In this document: positions 1 through 6,449 of the stretch, in pieces
Position numbering within the stretch: position 1 is the stretch's first letter
Layout of the letters: each line of letters begins with the position of its first letter
Assembly: GCA_003501485.1 (NCBI GenBank)
Contig: DNPJ01000016.1
Span: 1-10,173, forward strand
From: Bacillota bacterium
GTDB taxonomy: Bacteria > Bacillota_I > Bacilli_A > RFN20 > CAG-826
DNA: 10,173 nucleotides
Direction of reading: 5' to 3'
Notes under the pieces: generated by a model
Databases searched by the model: none
What the model was told of the DNA's origin: nothing
What the model saw: the letters and a program-made list of their open reading frames with translations, nothing else
Position numbers and translations under genes: made by a program

Positions 1-25
1 CTGTATCAAACTAATGCTTCAATAA

Positions 26-99
26 TGGCAGGGGTGATAGGAATTGAACCCACGTCAGCGGTTTTGGAGACCGTTGTACTACCATTGTACTACACCCCT
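26..99 (-). tRNA. tRNA-Trp (anticodon CCA)
   Basis: Read on the minus strand, this 74-nt element folds as a tRNA. The acceptor stem AGGGGTG pairs perfectly with CACCCCT, followed by discriminator G and an encoded CCA end. The D-arm has GTAC/GTAC stems. The anticodon loop CTCCAAA gives anticodon CCA (Trp, reads UGG). The T-arm carries the TTCAATT loop. The first anticodon-stem pair is A-C, a mild imperfection. CCA-only decoding fits the use of TGA as a stop elsewhere in the window. It lies 47 bp downstream of yqeY with a good promoter of its own in the gap, so it can be transcribed alone as well as by read-through. The ORF that crosses it on the plus strand is spurious. Confidence 0.96.
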
Positions 100-112
100 A
101 GACGTGATAATA

Positions 113-141
113 ATTCTAAACGAATTACACCACTATTTCAA
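113..141 (-). promoter_or_regulatory. Promoter for tRNA-Trp
   Basis: On the minus strand, TTGAAA (136-141, 5/6 match to the -35 consensus) and TAGAAT (113-118, 5/6 match to the -10 consensus) are separated by exactly 17 nt. The start would be near 106, about 7 nt before the mature tRNA 5' end. It begins just past the yqeY stop codon, and there is no hairpin terminator between yqeY and the tRNA. Seen directly in the sequence; activity is inferred. Confidence 0.7.
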
Positions 142-146
142 GAACG

Positions 147-569
147 TTATAAGGATTTTGCAATTCTATTAACTAAGCCCATATCAACTTTTCCATCAAA
201 ATTTGCTTTGAAATATTTCATTATTGATGGCATTGATTTATCTTCTAATTTATTAATTTCATTTCTAATTTCGTCTTCTGAAAGCATTTTTGGAAGATAT
301 TTTTTTATAATCTCTTGTTGCTTGTTGACAGATTCAACTTCTTCGACGTTATTTACTTTTTGATATCCTTCTTTTTCTTCGTCTAGTTCTTTCAAAACCT
401 TAGTAATAATCTTGATCATATCTTGATCATTGATTTCTTTTCCGGCAGATTTCATTTCAATGCCTTGAAGTTTATATCTAGAAATAACAACACTTAAAAC
501 CGCTCGAGCGGATTTATCATGCTCTTTTAAGGCCTTAATATTAGCTTTTTGTAATTCATCAATTAACAT
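147..569 (-). CDS. yqeY: GatB/YqeY domain-containing protein
   Basis: A 140-aa soluble, highly charged helical protein, close to the usual YqeY length of about 147 aa. The N-terminal half is the helical bundle (about residues 1-90). The family signature YLPKMLSEDEI lies at 91-101, and a C-terminal SIMKYFKANFDGKVD-type segment (115-129) ends in a short helix (VNRIAKSL). YqeY resembles the C-terminal tail domain of GatB, the tRNA-dependent amidotransferase subunit, and is thought to contact tRNA or act as an amidase accessory; its cellular role is not settled. The start at 569 has the SD GAAAGGA (581-587) 11 nt upstream, inside the end of trkH. The gap to the trkH stop is a single base, so it is the last protein gene of the K+ operon. 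The next gene downstream is tRNA-Trp; I would not read a functional link into that. Confidence 0.93.
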   Translation of the reverse strand: MLIDELQKANIKALKEHDKSARAVLSVVISRYKLQGIEMKSAGKEINDQDMIKIITKVLKELDEEKEGYQKVNNVEEVESVNKQQEIIKKYLPKMLSEDEIRNEINKLEDKSMPSIMKYFKANFDGKVDMGLVNRIAKSL

Positions 570-570
570 A

Positions 571-2151
571 TTAAACAGTTTCCTTTCTGAATATATCTCT
601 TATTGTACGATAAAATGCAAAATAAATGCATATAATTTCAAGTCTTCCTGCGAACATTCCAACTGATAAAACCCATCTAATACCCATAATATTAAACAAA
701 CTATTATCATTTGTTATTCCAACAGATAACCCTGTGCCAGACAAAGCGCTAGCAAACTCGTAAAAGCAATCAGCACTTGAATAAATTGAATCATTTGACA
801 AAAACAAAATTAATAATGAACCAAAGCAAAGAACAACTAGATATAAAACAATATATCCATATGCTTCAAATGTTTCATCTTTATTAACTTCTCTTTCATT
901 GCCTAAACGATAAATATTATGTGGATGGACCATTATTTTTGGTGATAATCTGTCCCTAATCGACCAGTAAAATGATTTAAACGCCACAACTAAACGGTAT
1001 TGCTTAATAGCACCACCAGTTGAACCCATTCCACCACCAATAATCATGCAAATAATTCCTAAGAATAATGCGCCTTCACCTAAACTTTTAATTGGGGTAG
1101 CAGATGAAAAACCAGTCGTCGATAAATGACTTATGAAATTAAATGTTCCTTCTCCGACAGCATCCCAGAACGACAAACTATTATTTGAGGATGTTAAAAT
1201 TGAAATTGCAAAAAGAGGAACAAATATAATGCACAATAAAGCAAAAAATCTCAGTTCACAATCTTTGTATAGTTTTTTAAATTTTCCTTGGAAAATAAAT
1301 AAATGAATAACAAAATTTGTAGCGCCTAATATCATTAATACACAAGAGGTTATGTTGATTGCTATTCCATTTATTGGCATACCAGTAATAGAATTGTTTC
1401 CACCATTGCTAATAATTTCTGGAATTCCATTTTTATATGTTGAAAACCCACCAGTGGCAACAGCTGCAATAGCATGATTAAATGAATCGAATATTTCCAT
1501 TCCACCTATAAGCCAATATGAGAGGGTTCCTAAGATGATATAACCGACATATATTAACAAAATCATGCGAGCGCTTTTTGCTAAGTTAGGCATTAATTTA
1601 TCGTTATGACCTTCAGCTGTGTACAATTTAAGACCATATCGATCGCTGATAGTGGATGTAACGACAAGAACTAATCCAATGCCGCCAAAAAATAGAAGTA
1701 AACTTCTATAAGTTGTAAAAACATGATATCCAATAGCGTTTTTATCGAAATTAAAAACAGTTAATCCACATGCTGTATATCCACTAGTGGATTCAAATAT
1801 AGCATCGGTAAAATTCATCCTTAATTCGTTAAAACTATTTGTGCCCATTCCTCTTAGCAAAAATGGAACAGAACCAACAAAAATAGCTATTAGCCAAATA
1901 CAAACAAGAAGTATTGAGTCTTGAAATTTTCCTAATTGAATTTTATCGCGTTTAAATATTAAAAACGATAGACCAATCCCACATACTATAGCGAATGCAC
2001 CTGGTATTACAAAACTAGGCCAACATTCATATTCGTTTGGGTAGGCGATAAGCATTAAAAGAGGTAAAAGGCATATAATTCCGACAAGAATTAAAAATAT
2101 ACCTAAATAACCTAATATTAATCTATATCCACCTGCGGTTTTTTCTTTCAT
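571..2151 (-). CDS. trkH: TrkH/KtrB-family potassium uptake channel subunit
   Basis: A 526-aa integral membrane protein forming the K+ translocation pathway of a Trk/Ktr system. It shows the four-fold TM-pore-TM pattern of the superfamily, with pore loops around TSGYTACGLTVF (122-133), VATGGFST (231-238), LSTTGFSSA (343-351) and ALSGTGLSVG (469-478). The filter glycines (about G129, G234, G347, G474) are all kept. The family gate loop GGGMGSTGGAIK (372-383) and the C-terminal AGRLEI motif (501-506) are present. Length fits TrkH/KtrB with an extra N-terminal helix pair (15-37 and 46-66). The start ATG overlaps the stop of the preceding TrkA-like gene by 4 nt (ATGA), with a weak AAAGG SD just upstream, so translational coupling is likely. 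The two adjacent RCK genes should encode its cytosolic gating ring. TrkH versus KtrB naming is uncertain; the K+ transport family is not. Confidence 0.95.
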   Translation of the reverse strand: MKEKTAGGYRLILGYLGIFLILVGIICLLPLLMLIAYPNEYECWPSFVIPGAFAIVCGIGLSFLIFKRDKIQLGKFQDSILLVCIWLIAIFVGSVPFLLRGMGTNSFNELRMNFTDAIFESTSGYTACGLTVFNFDKNAIGYHVFTTYRSLLLFFGGIGLVLVVTSTISDRYGLKLYTAEGHNDKLMPNLAKSARMILLIYVGYIILGTLSYWLIGGMEIFDSFNHAIAAVATGGFSTYKNGIPEIISNGGNNSITGMPINGIAINITSCVLMILGATNFVIHLFIFQGKFKKLYKDCELRFFALLCIIFVPLFAISILTSSNNSLSFWDAVGEGTFNFISHLSTTGFSSATPIKSLGEGALFLGIICMIIGGGMGSTGGAIKQYRLVVAFKSFYWSIRDRLSPKIMVHPHNIYRLGNEREVNKDETFEAYGYIVLYLVVLCFGSLLILFLSNDSIYSSADCFYEFASALSGTGLSVGITNDNSLFNIMGIRWVLSVGMFAGRLEIICIYFAFYRTIRDIFRKETV

Positions 2152-2819
2152 ATAACCTTTTTCTCTTCTTGGATAAATGCGATGATGTTCTTTTGTTCTT
2201 TTGGTGAAGAAACGATAAATAATTTATCGTTAGGTAAAATTACAGTTTGACCATTAGGAATAATAACGTTTGGTTTACGATAAATGCACGAAATTGTACC
2301 AGTCTTTGGAAATTTGATTTCCATAATTTGTTTCATTGAAATTGCATAATTTTCTTTAACAACAATTTCAGTTAAAACAATCTTATCATCTTCAAAAGAC
2401 ATGGATTTTGTAAATTTTTCTAATGAAGATTCGCTGACAATTGATGATATGAGAAGATAAGACGAAGAAATAACACTATCGACACCTAAAGATCTAAATA
2501 TATCAACATTTTTTGGGTTTGAAACAATACATATACATTTTTTTGCATTATATATTTTTTTTGCAAGCATACACGATACAAAGTTATCTGTATCGTTTTC
2601 ATCTAGAGCAATAAATAGATCACAATCATCTACATGAGCGTCATTTAAAATATTGCATTTATATGGTTCACCATAAAATACAGGAACCTTATTAGATTTT
2701 GTCAAATACTGAACTGTTTCTTTGGAAGAGTTGATAACAATTAATTTATTTGAACGTTTCTTGAACGCTTTAATGACATAGTCGGCAGCGTGTCCACCGC
2801 CAGCGATAACAATCTTCAT
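2148..2819 (-). CDS. trkA: TrkA-like K+ uptake regulator, RCK_N + RCK_C
   Basis: A 223-aa cytosolic protein with the KtrA/half-TrkA layout: a Rossmann RCK_N domain (about 1-120) and a TrkA_C/RCK_C domain (about 135-220, including RKPNVIIPNGQTVILPNDKL). Such proteins form octameric rings under the TrkH/KtrB channel and gate it in response to nucleotides such as ATP, ADP or NAD(H). The nucleotide site looks degenerate. The glycine motif reads GGGHAA (7-12; last Gly is Ala), and the acidic residue normally ending beta-2 is Asn30 (LIVIN). That suggests weak or altered nucleotide binding in this subunit. The start overlaps the upstream RCK_N gene by one base (TAATG), and the SD AGGAGG (2829-2834) lies inside the last codons of that gene. 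It ends in an ATGA overlap with trkH. Confidence 0.93.
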   Translation of the reverse strand: MKIVIAGGGHAADYVIKAFKKRSNKLIVINSSKETVQYLTKSNKVPVFYGEPYKCNILNDAHVDDCDLFIALDENDTDNFVSCMLAKKIYNAKKCICIVSNPKNVDIFRSLGVDSVISSSYLLISSIVSESSLEKFTKSMSFEDDKIVLTEIVVKENYAISMKQIMEIKFPKTGTISCIYRKPNVIIPNGQTVILPNDKLFIVSSPKEQKNIIAFIQEEKKVI

Positions 2820-3247
2820 TATTTGTTACCTCCTCTCATAAGAATAAATTTATCAAGCGATAATTCAAATGGATAAATCGCATGAACATCAAGCCCACGT
2901 AAAATAGCTTCGAGAGCAGGATCATCAAGACGAACATAAATATTTGGGACATTGTAGATTTCTCTTGCAACGTATGCCAAATATACATTTACATTATCGT
3001 TTCCGGTCGTAATTATTATTTCTTTTGCTGAAGTAATAAATGCCTCTTCAAGAAGAGATAAATCTGTAACATCGCCAACAAATGTGTAGCCACTAAAAGA
3101 ATCAGATAAATTTTCAAAAGCATTTTCGTCTAAATCAACGACAAGTACATTTTTGCCATTCATTGAATCTCTGTTAGCGATTGATGCTCCGAGTCTTCCA
3201 CAGCCTATAATAAGCGTTTTGTTTCTAAGTATTGAATTCTTTTTCAT
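2819..3247 (-). CDS. Stand-alone RCK_N (TrkA_N) protein
   Basis: A 142-aa protein consisting of a single Rossmann RCK_N domain and lacking any RCK_C domain. The nucleotide-binding features are intact: GCGRLG (15-20) is a perfect GxGxxG, VLVVD (34-38) ends beta-2 with the acidic Asp38, and VGDVTD (57-62) follows the usual third strand. The C-terminus ends soon after the dimer-helix region (FELSLDKFI, about 127-135). It lies directly upstream of a TrkA-like RCK_N+RCK_C gene and trkH, so it is very likely a second gating subunit of the same K+ transporter. It is not half of a frameshifted trkA: it has its own AAGGA SD (about 3257-3261) and a proper stop, and the C domain is absent rather than out of frame. 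What else it could be: a pure NAD(H) or ATP sensor that assembles with its neighbour. Confidence 0.9.
   Translation of the reverse strand: MKKNSILRNKTLIIGCGRLGASIANRDSMNGKNVLVVDLDENAFENLSDSFSGYTFVGDVTDLSLLEEAFITSAKEIIITTGNDNVNVYLAYVAREIYNVPNIYVRLDDPALEAILRGLDVHAIYPFELSLDKFILMRGGNK
2829..2834 (-). promoter_or_regulatory. Strong SD for trkA inside the upstream gene
   Basis: AGGAGG on the minus strand, 9 nt before the trkA ATG at 2819. It is encoded by the final codons (Arg-Gly-Gly) of the stand-alone RCK_N gene, whose stop overlaps the start by one base. This shows that the second RCK protein is initiated independently and that the two ORFs are not one broken gene. Confidence 0.8.
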
Positions 3248-3294
3248 ATTTCAAATTCCTTACAATATCATACTCTAATTAATACTTTTAACAA

Positions 3295-4272
3295 TTAATG
3301 ATTTTTCAAAAAAGAGACAACTTCTTTATCATAAAGAGGTTTGTTATCATATCTTAAATGTGAGTGGCGACCTTCTGGAACAAATACAATTTTTTTGTCT
3401 TTTGAAGAACATTTATTAAACATCATCATTGCTTCACTAGGTATAGCAAATATGTCTTTTTCCCCACTTAAAAATAAAACTGGAACATTTATTTTGTCCA
3501 CCATGTTAAATGGTTTAGCTTTGTATGGATTAACATGATTATATTTTTTAATTTTGCTCATTACTTGCCATATAACTGGGTATACAGGTTTTTTCAGATC
3601 GACAATATGTCTTTTGTATAATCTGTAAAACGAATAAAACATTCCGTCGGCTATAAATGAACTAATATATTTAGGGCAATCTTTATTTATCAATGCAAGA
3701 CATGCGCTGGTAGCTCCACCACAAAGACCATATAAACAAATAGATTCATTGCCCAAATTATCGTGAAGATATTTAGCCCATTCAAGAGCGTCAATAGCTT
3801 CATCTTTGCCAAGAGTTATTTTGTCGCCTTCACTTAAACCGTGCGCTCTTGGATCGATGCAAAGAACATTATATCCGCCATTTTTAAATGCTTCAGCGTA
3901 ATATGCACCATAATAACAAGTTTCTGTTCTGCCAGGAAGAATAATAATCGCTTTTTTAAAGCCGAAATCGTAATATTCTGCGCACAATCTTAATCCAAGA
4001 GAAATTATTTCATGTTGAGACACATGAGAAATATTTTCATCTCTAAATTTCATTCCTTGATTATACATATCTAAATGGAAATCAACGCTTGTGTCACTAC
4101 ATCCTCTTTCGAATTTAGAACTCTTTTGTCTAGCCCATTGACTTTGATAGAGTTTCTCTGCAATTTTATTGGTAAAAATAAGAGAAAATAAAATTCCTAA
4201 TACAAGAATTAGCAAAATAGTTCCTACGATAATCAATACAATTTGATATGTTGCTAGCAATATAATGTTCAT
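3295..4272 (-). CDS. Membrane-anchored alpha/beta hydrolase with Cys nucleophile
   Basis: A 325-aa protein. Residues 4-33 are a single hydrophobic helix, a membrane anchor or uncleaved signal, followed by a soluble alpha/beta-hydrolase domain. Family features in order: ILPGRTE (111-117, oxyanion region), IDPRAHGLSEGD (139-150, the D-x-R-x-H-G-x-S motif), nucleophile elbow YGLCGGA (181-187), acid strand VLFLSGEKD (265-273, Asp273) and a C-terminal His at 303 or 305 (GRHSHLRYD). The elbow is G-x-C-x-G instead of the usual G-x-S-x-G, so Cys184 (codon 3721-3723) would be the nucleophile. Closest in layout to the YqkD-like hydrolases of Firmicutes; substrate unknown, perhaps a lipid or peptidoglycan ester. 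The start overlaps the degV stop by 4 nt (ATGA). The SD is weak, so coupling is likely. The next gene, 47 bp on, opens the K+ module. Confidence 0.88.
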   Translation of the reverse strand: MNIILLATYQIVLIIVGTILLILVLGILFSLIFTNKIAEKLYQSQWARQKSSKFERGCSDTSVDFHLDMYNQGMKFRDENISHVSQHEIISLGLRLCAEYYDFGFKKAIIILPGRTETCYYGAYYAEAFKNGGYNVLCIDPRAHGLSEGDKITLGKDEAIDALEWAKYLHDNLGNESICLYGLCGGATSACLALINKDCPKYISSFIADGMFYSFYRLYKRHIVDLKKPVYPVIWQVMSKIKKYNHVNPYKAKPFNMVDKINVPVLFLSGEKDIFAIPSEAMMMFNKCSSKDKKIVFVPEGRHSHLRYDNKPLYDKEVVSFLKNH

Positions 4273-5204
4273 AACGTTTCACATATTTCCTTAAATAATT
4301 TATTTTCAATTTCATGATTTTCGCTGATCTTAGACCCAAAATAGAAATATGTACAAATTCCAGGGCCAATATTAGGGCCACAGCATTGTCCTACATTTGC
4401 AATTATTACATCTTTTGGTTTTGCAACTTTTAACAATTGCTCTTTGAAAATTTTTGCTCTTTCTTCTCTTTCAGAATGAGCTATAAAAACAATTTGATCT
4501 TCAATATCAACGGCTGTTTTCATTAAATATTCGATAGAAAATTTATCAGCTTTTTTTGCGCCTTTTACAGTTCCAAGAGGCATTGTTTTTCCATCAACAG
4601 TGAAATCCGCTAAAGGTTGAACGCCAACAAGTGTTCCAAAAAAGGCTTTTGATGCGGCAATGCGCCCATTTTTAGCTAAAAATCTTAAATCGTCAAGTAT
4701 GCCCATTTCTCTAAGACAAAATCTTTTTTCGTTAACCCATTTTGTATTTTCTTCAATTGTCATTCCGTCATTTCTATTTTTTGCGCATTCAATTGCTAAT
4801 AACCCACCAGCACAAGAGTATTTTAAAGTATCAATAACTTCTATTTTTCTATCAGGATAATCTTCCAAAAGCATTTCTTTATAATTGTTATATGCGTTTG
4901 AAGAACCACTTAATCCACTTGATATTGTAAAAATCATAACATCTTGTTTGTTTTTTAAAATTGGTTCTATTACTCTAACAAATTCCTCATATGTAGCAAA
5001 AGCTGTTTTTACTTGGCCAACTTTACTTTTAACAATTTTATAAAAGTCGGATGAAGGGATGTTGTTCCAATCTAAATCTGCTTTAATTTCTCCACCAGGA
5101 AGATAAACAATACATCTAATATAATCCTCGTATATAAAGAATCGTTTTCTCAACTCAAGTGTCAAATCGCACGAACTATCAATTACTATTTCATAATTAT
5201 TCAT
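4269..5204 (-). CDS. DegV-family (FakB-like) fatty-acid-binding protein
   Basis: A 311-aa soluble protein covering the two-domain DegV fold. Motifs: IVIDSSCDLT (6-15), FTISSGLSGSSNAY (92-105), a GILDDLRFLAKNGRI segment (168-182) and a GPNIGPG segment (276-282). Proven members (FakB) carry a buried fatty acid to the kinase FakA, which makes acyl phosphate for phospholipid synthesis; no FakA is in the window. Two usual ligand positions look changed. The T-S-x-P-S stretch reads TAFAT (67-71), and the His usually preceding the late GPG segment appears to be Asn278. So this is a divergent member, and lipid binding is inferred from family only. The SD AGGAG (5213-5217) is 8 nt before the ATG. It sits 11 bp after the glycosyltransferase gene and overlaps the hydrolase gene by 4 nt. 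Confidence 0.92.
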   Translation of the reverse strand: MNNYEIVIDSSCDLTLELRKRFFIYEDYIRCIVYLPGGEIKADLDWNNIPSSDFYKIVKSKVGQVKTAFATYEEFVRVIEPILKNKQDVMIFTISSGLSGSSNAYNNYKEMLLEDYPDRKIEVIDTLKYSCAGGLLAIECAKNRNDGMTIEENTKWVNEKRFCLREMGILDDLRFLAKNGRIAASKAFFGTLVGVQPLADFTVDGKTMPLGTVKGAKKADKFSIEYLMKTAVDIEDQIVFIAHSEREERAKIFKEQLLKVAKPKDVIIANVGQCCGPNIGPGICTYFYFGSKISENHEIENKLFKEICETL

Positions 5205-5212
5205 TTTTTATG

Positions 5213-5217
5213 CTCCT
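5213..5217 (-). promoter_or_regulatory. SD of the DegV gene overlapping the upstream stop codon
   Basis: AGGAG on the minus strand, 8 nt before the DegV ATG. Its first bases are shared with the TAG stop (5216-5218) of the glycosyltransferase gene. Ribosomes terminating on the upstream gene are thus placed on the SD of the next, supporting co-translation within one operon. Confidence 0.75.
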
Positions 5218-6267
5218 AATCTTCATATTGTGACGAATAAACTAATCCTATTCCTTTTATCAAATAATAAATTGGGATAATAGTTATTACACTACTTAAT
5301 AAATATACCCAATATAATTGCAAAGAACAAATTCTACAAAATAATGCCACGGACAGCATCAAAGAAATCAAATTAAAAAACTCGTATAAAAATATTCTGA
5401 ATATCATTTTCGCAGGGTTCTTTGGTCGATATAAAATCATATTACTTGCTATATGAAATAAAAACGAAACACCAAAGGAACAAAATAACGCTAATTCATA
5501 ATTTGGGGTTAGATTATAAAAAACAAAATAATAAAAAAGACAACAAGTAACTAATCCTATAATCATTGAAAGAATATTAACTAATCCGCATTTCAAAATA
5601 GATCCTTGAATAAGTAATGTATCTTTAACAGGTCTAAAATGAGTTGTTCTATTATTGTCTTCATAAATTGTTTTAACTCTCATTGTTGAGTATGGAATTT
5701 CCTTAGTCATTAAATAAGTTAAAACATTCATTTCATATTCATATCTTTGCCCTGAAATGTTAATAAGTTCAGGCAAAATAAATGTAGGAAAGGCTCTTAA
5801 GCCACATTGATTATCTCTCATATAACGAAATGTGCACAAGGCTTGAGTAAATCTAGAAGTAACGTTTCCTATTTTTGACTTAAAAGGGGTTTTTACCTCA
5901 AATCTTCTTTCACCAATAACCGTCATATTTCTGGCTAATGCCTCTTTATCCATTAAAACGATATCTTGAATTCTATGCTGTCCATCACCGTCCGCGGTTA
6001 TAACAAATTTGTAATCTAATTTTTTATCAATGATATATTTAAATCCTGTTTTTAAAGCAAAGCCTTTACCTTTATTTTTGTCATAGGAAATAACATCAGC
6101 ATATTTTTCACATCTTTTAAAGATATCTTTGTAGTCAGAACCACTTCCATCATCAACTATCAAGATATAAAAACCATTTTCAGAAAGTCCTCTTGTTAAA
6201 TTGACCAATGTTTCTTCTGGCTGATAAGAAGGAAGCAATATAACACTGTTTTTGCTATTGTTAGACA
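5216..6267 (-). CDS. GT2 glycosyltransferase with GtrA-like membrane domain
   Basis: About 350 aa. The N-terminal GT-A domain (residues numbered from the TTG at 6274) contains LLPSYQPEE (13-21), the nucleotide-binding IVDDGSGSD (39-47), KNKGKGFALKTGF (66-78), the metal-binding TADGDGQH (93-100) and an acceptor-site DNQCGLRAF (154-162). This is the pattern of DPM1-like polyprenyl-phosphate sugar transferases. From about 226 to 345 there are four hydrophobic segments in a GtrA-like arrangement, so the enzyme probably transfers a sugar to undecaprenyl phosphate at the inner face and helps flip or present it. Sugar and acceptor are unknown. Start choice: the ATG at 6267 is preferred; an in-frame TTG at 6274 would add two residues. 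Neither has a visible SD. It is the first gene of the minus-strand operon and lies 11 bp from the DegV gene. Confidence 0.88.
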
Positions 6268-6310
6268 TAAACAAAGAATATCAAAATTTAGTCGATTTAT
6301 AAATATGAAT

Positions 6311-6316
6311 ATTATA
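6311..6316 (-). promoter_or_regulatory. Possible -10 box for the glycosyltransferase operon
   Basis: A perfect TATAAT on the minus strand, 44 nt before the preferred ATG, in an AT-rich stretch. No convincing -35 lies 16-18 nt upstream and no TG extension is present, so this is a candidate only. A start near 6304 would give a leader of about 37 nt without an SD. Confidence 0.35.
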
Positions 6317-6336
6317 AAAACGTTTCATTTTTCGTG

Positions 6337-6383
6337 TTTTCTCTATTTCGTAGAGTGGTTTTTATTTGTGGTAGAGAAGAAAA
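6337..6383. repeat. Inverted/direct repeat in the divergent intergenic region
   Basis: A small hairpin CTCTA-TTTCG-TAGAG (6341-6355) is nested in a longer imperfect inverted repeat: TTTTCTCTA (6337-6345) against TAGAGAAGAAAA (6372-6383). The element GTAGAG also occurs twice directly (6350-6355 and 6371-6376), 21 bp apart, which is two helical turns. It sits mid-way between two divergent genes. It lacks a T-run directly after the hairpin in either direction, so it does not look like a terminator. It could be an operator; AT-richness makes chance occurrence possible. Confidence 0.3.
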
Positions 6384-6437
6384 ATATAACTTTAGAACAC
6401 AAAAATTAATTCTCCATATATCATTGTTTTGCAAATC

Positions 6438-6443
6438 GGAGGA
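6438..6443 (+). promoter_or_regulatory. SD that fixes the hemolysin III start
   Basis: GGAGGA lies 6 nt before the ATG at 6450. It decides that start over the in-frame TTG at 6429, which lies upstream of the SD and has no SD of its own. The upstream TTCTCC (6410-6415) can pair with all six bases, so the site may be partly masked in the mRNA. Confidence 0.85.
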
Positions 6444-6449
6444 AGACAT

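Larger units (their letters stand above)
6268..6449. other. Divergent intergenic region, 182 bp
   Basis: Separates the glycosyltransferase operon (minus) from the hemolysin III-like gene (plus) and must hold promoters for both. It contains a TATAAT on the minus strand, the repeat described separately and the hemolysin SD. I could not identify a convincing -35/-10 pair for the plus-strand gene and see no small ORF with an SD. Confidence 0.6.

Noticed and set aside
25..363. Plus-strand ORF of 112 codons
   Set aside because: It runs through the tRNA-Trp gene and antisense to yqeY, has no SD and its product shows no family features.
2148..3247. trkA broken into two pieces by a frameshift
   Set aside because: Both ORFs have their own SD, the stop/start overlap is clean, both parts carry an RCK_N domain and the first RCK_C domain is absent altogether. 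The layout is two genes, not one broken gene.
3267..3294. Possible promoter before the RCK genes: TTGTTA (3289-3294), 16-nt spacer, TATGAT (3267-3272) on the minus strand
   Set aside because: Transcription would start near 3260, inside the AAGGA SD of the first RCK gene, leaving no usable leader. In such AT-rich DNA a match of this quality is common by chance.
6341..6355. CTCTA/TAGAG hairpin as an intrinsic terminator
   Set aside because: Only 5 bp, not followed directly by a T-run in either direction, and placed upstream of both divergent genes.
6429..6449. Upstream TTG start for the hemolysin III gene
   Set aside because: It lies before the strong GGAGGA SD, which is correctly spaced for the ATG at 6450.
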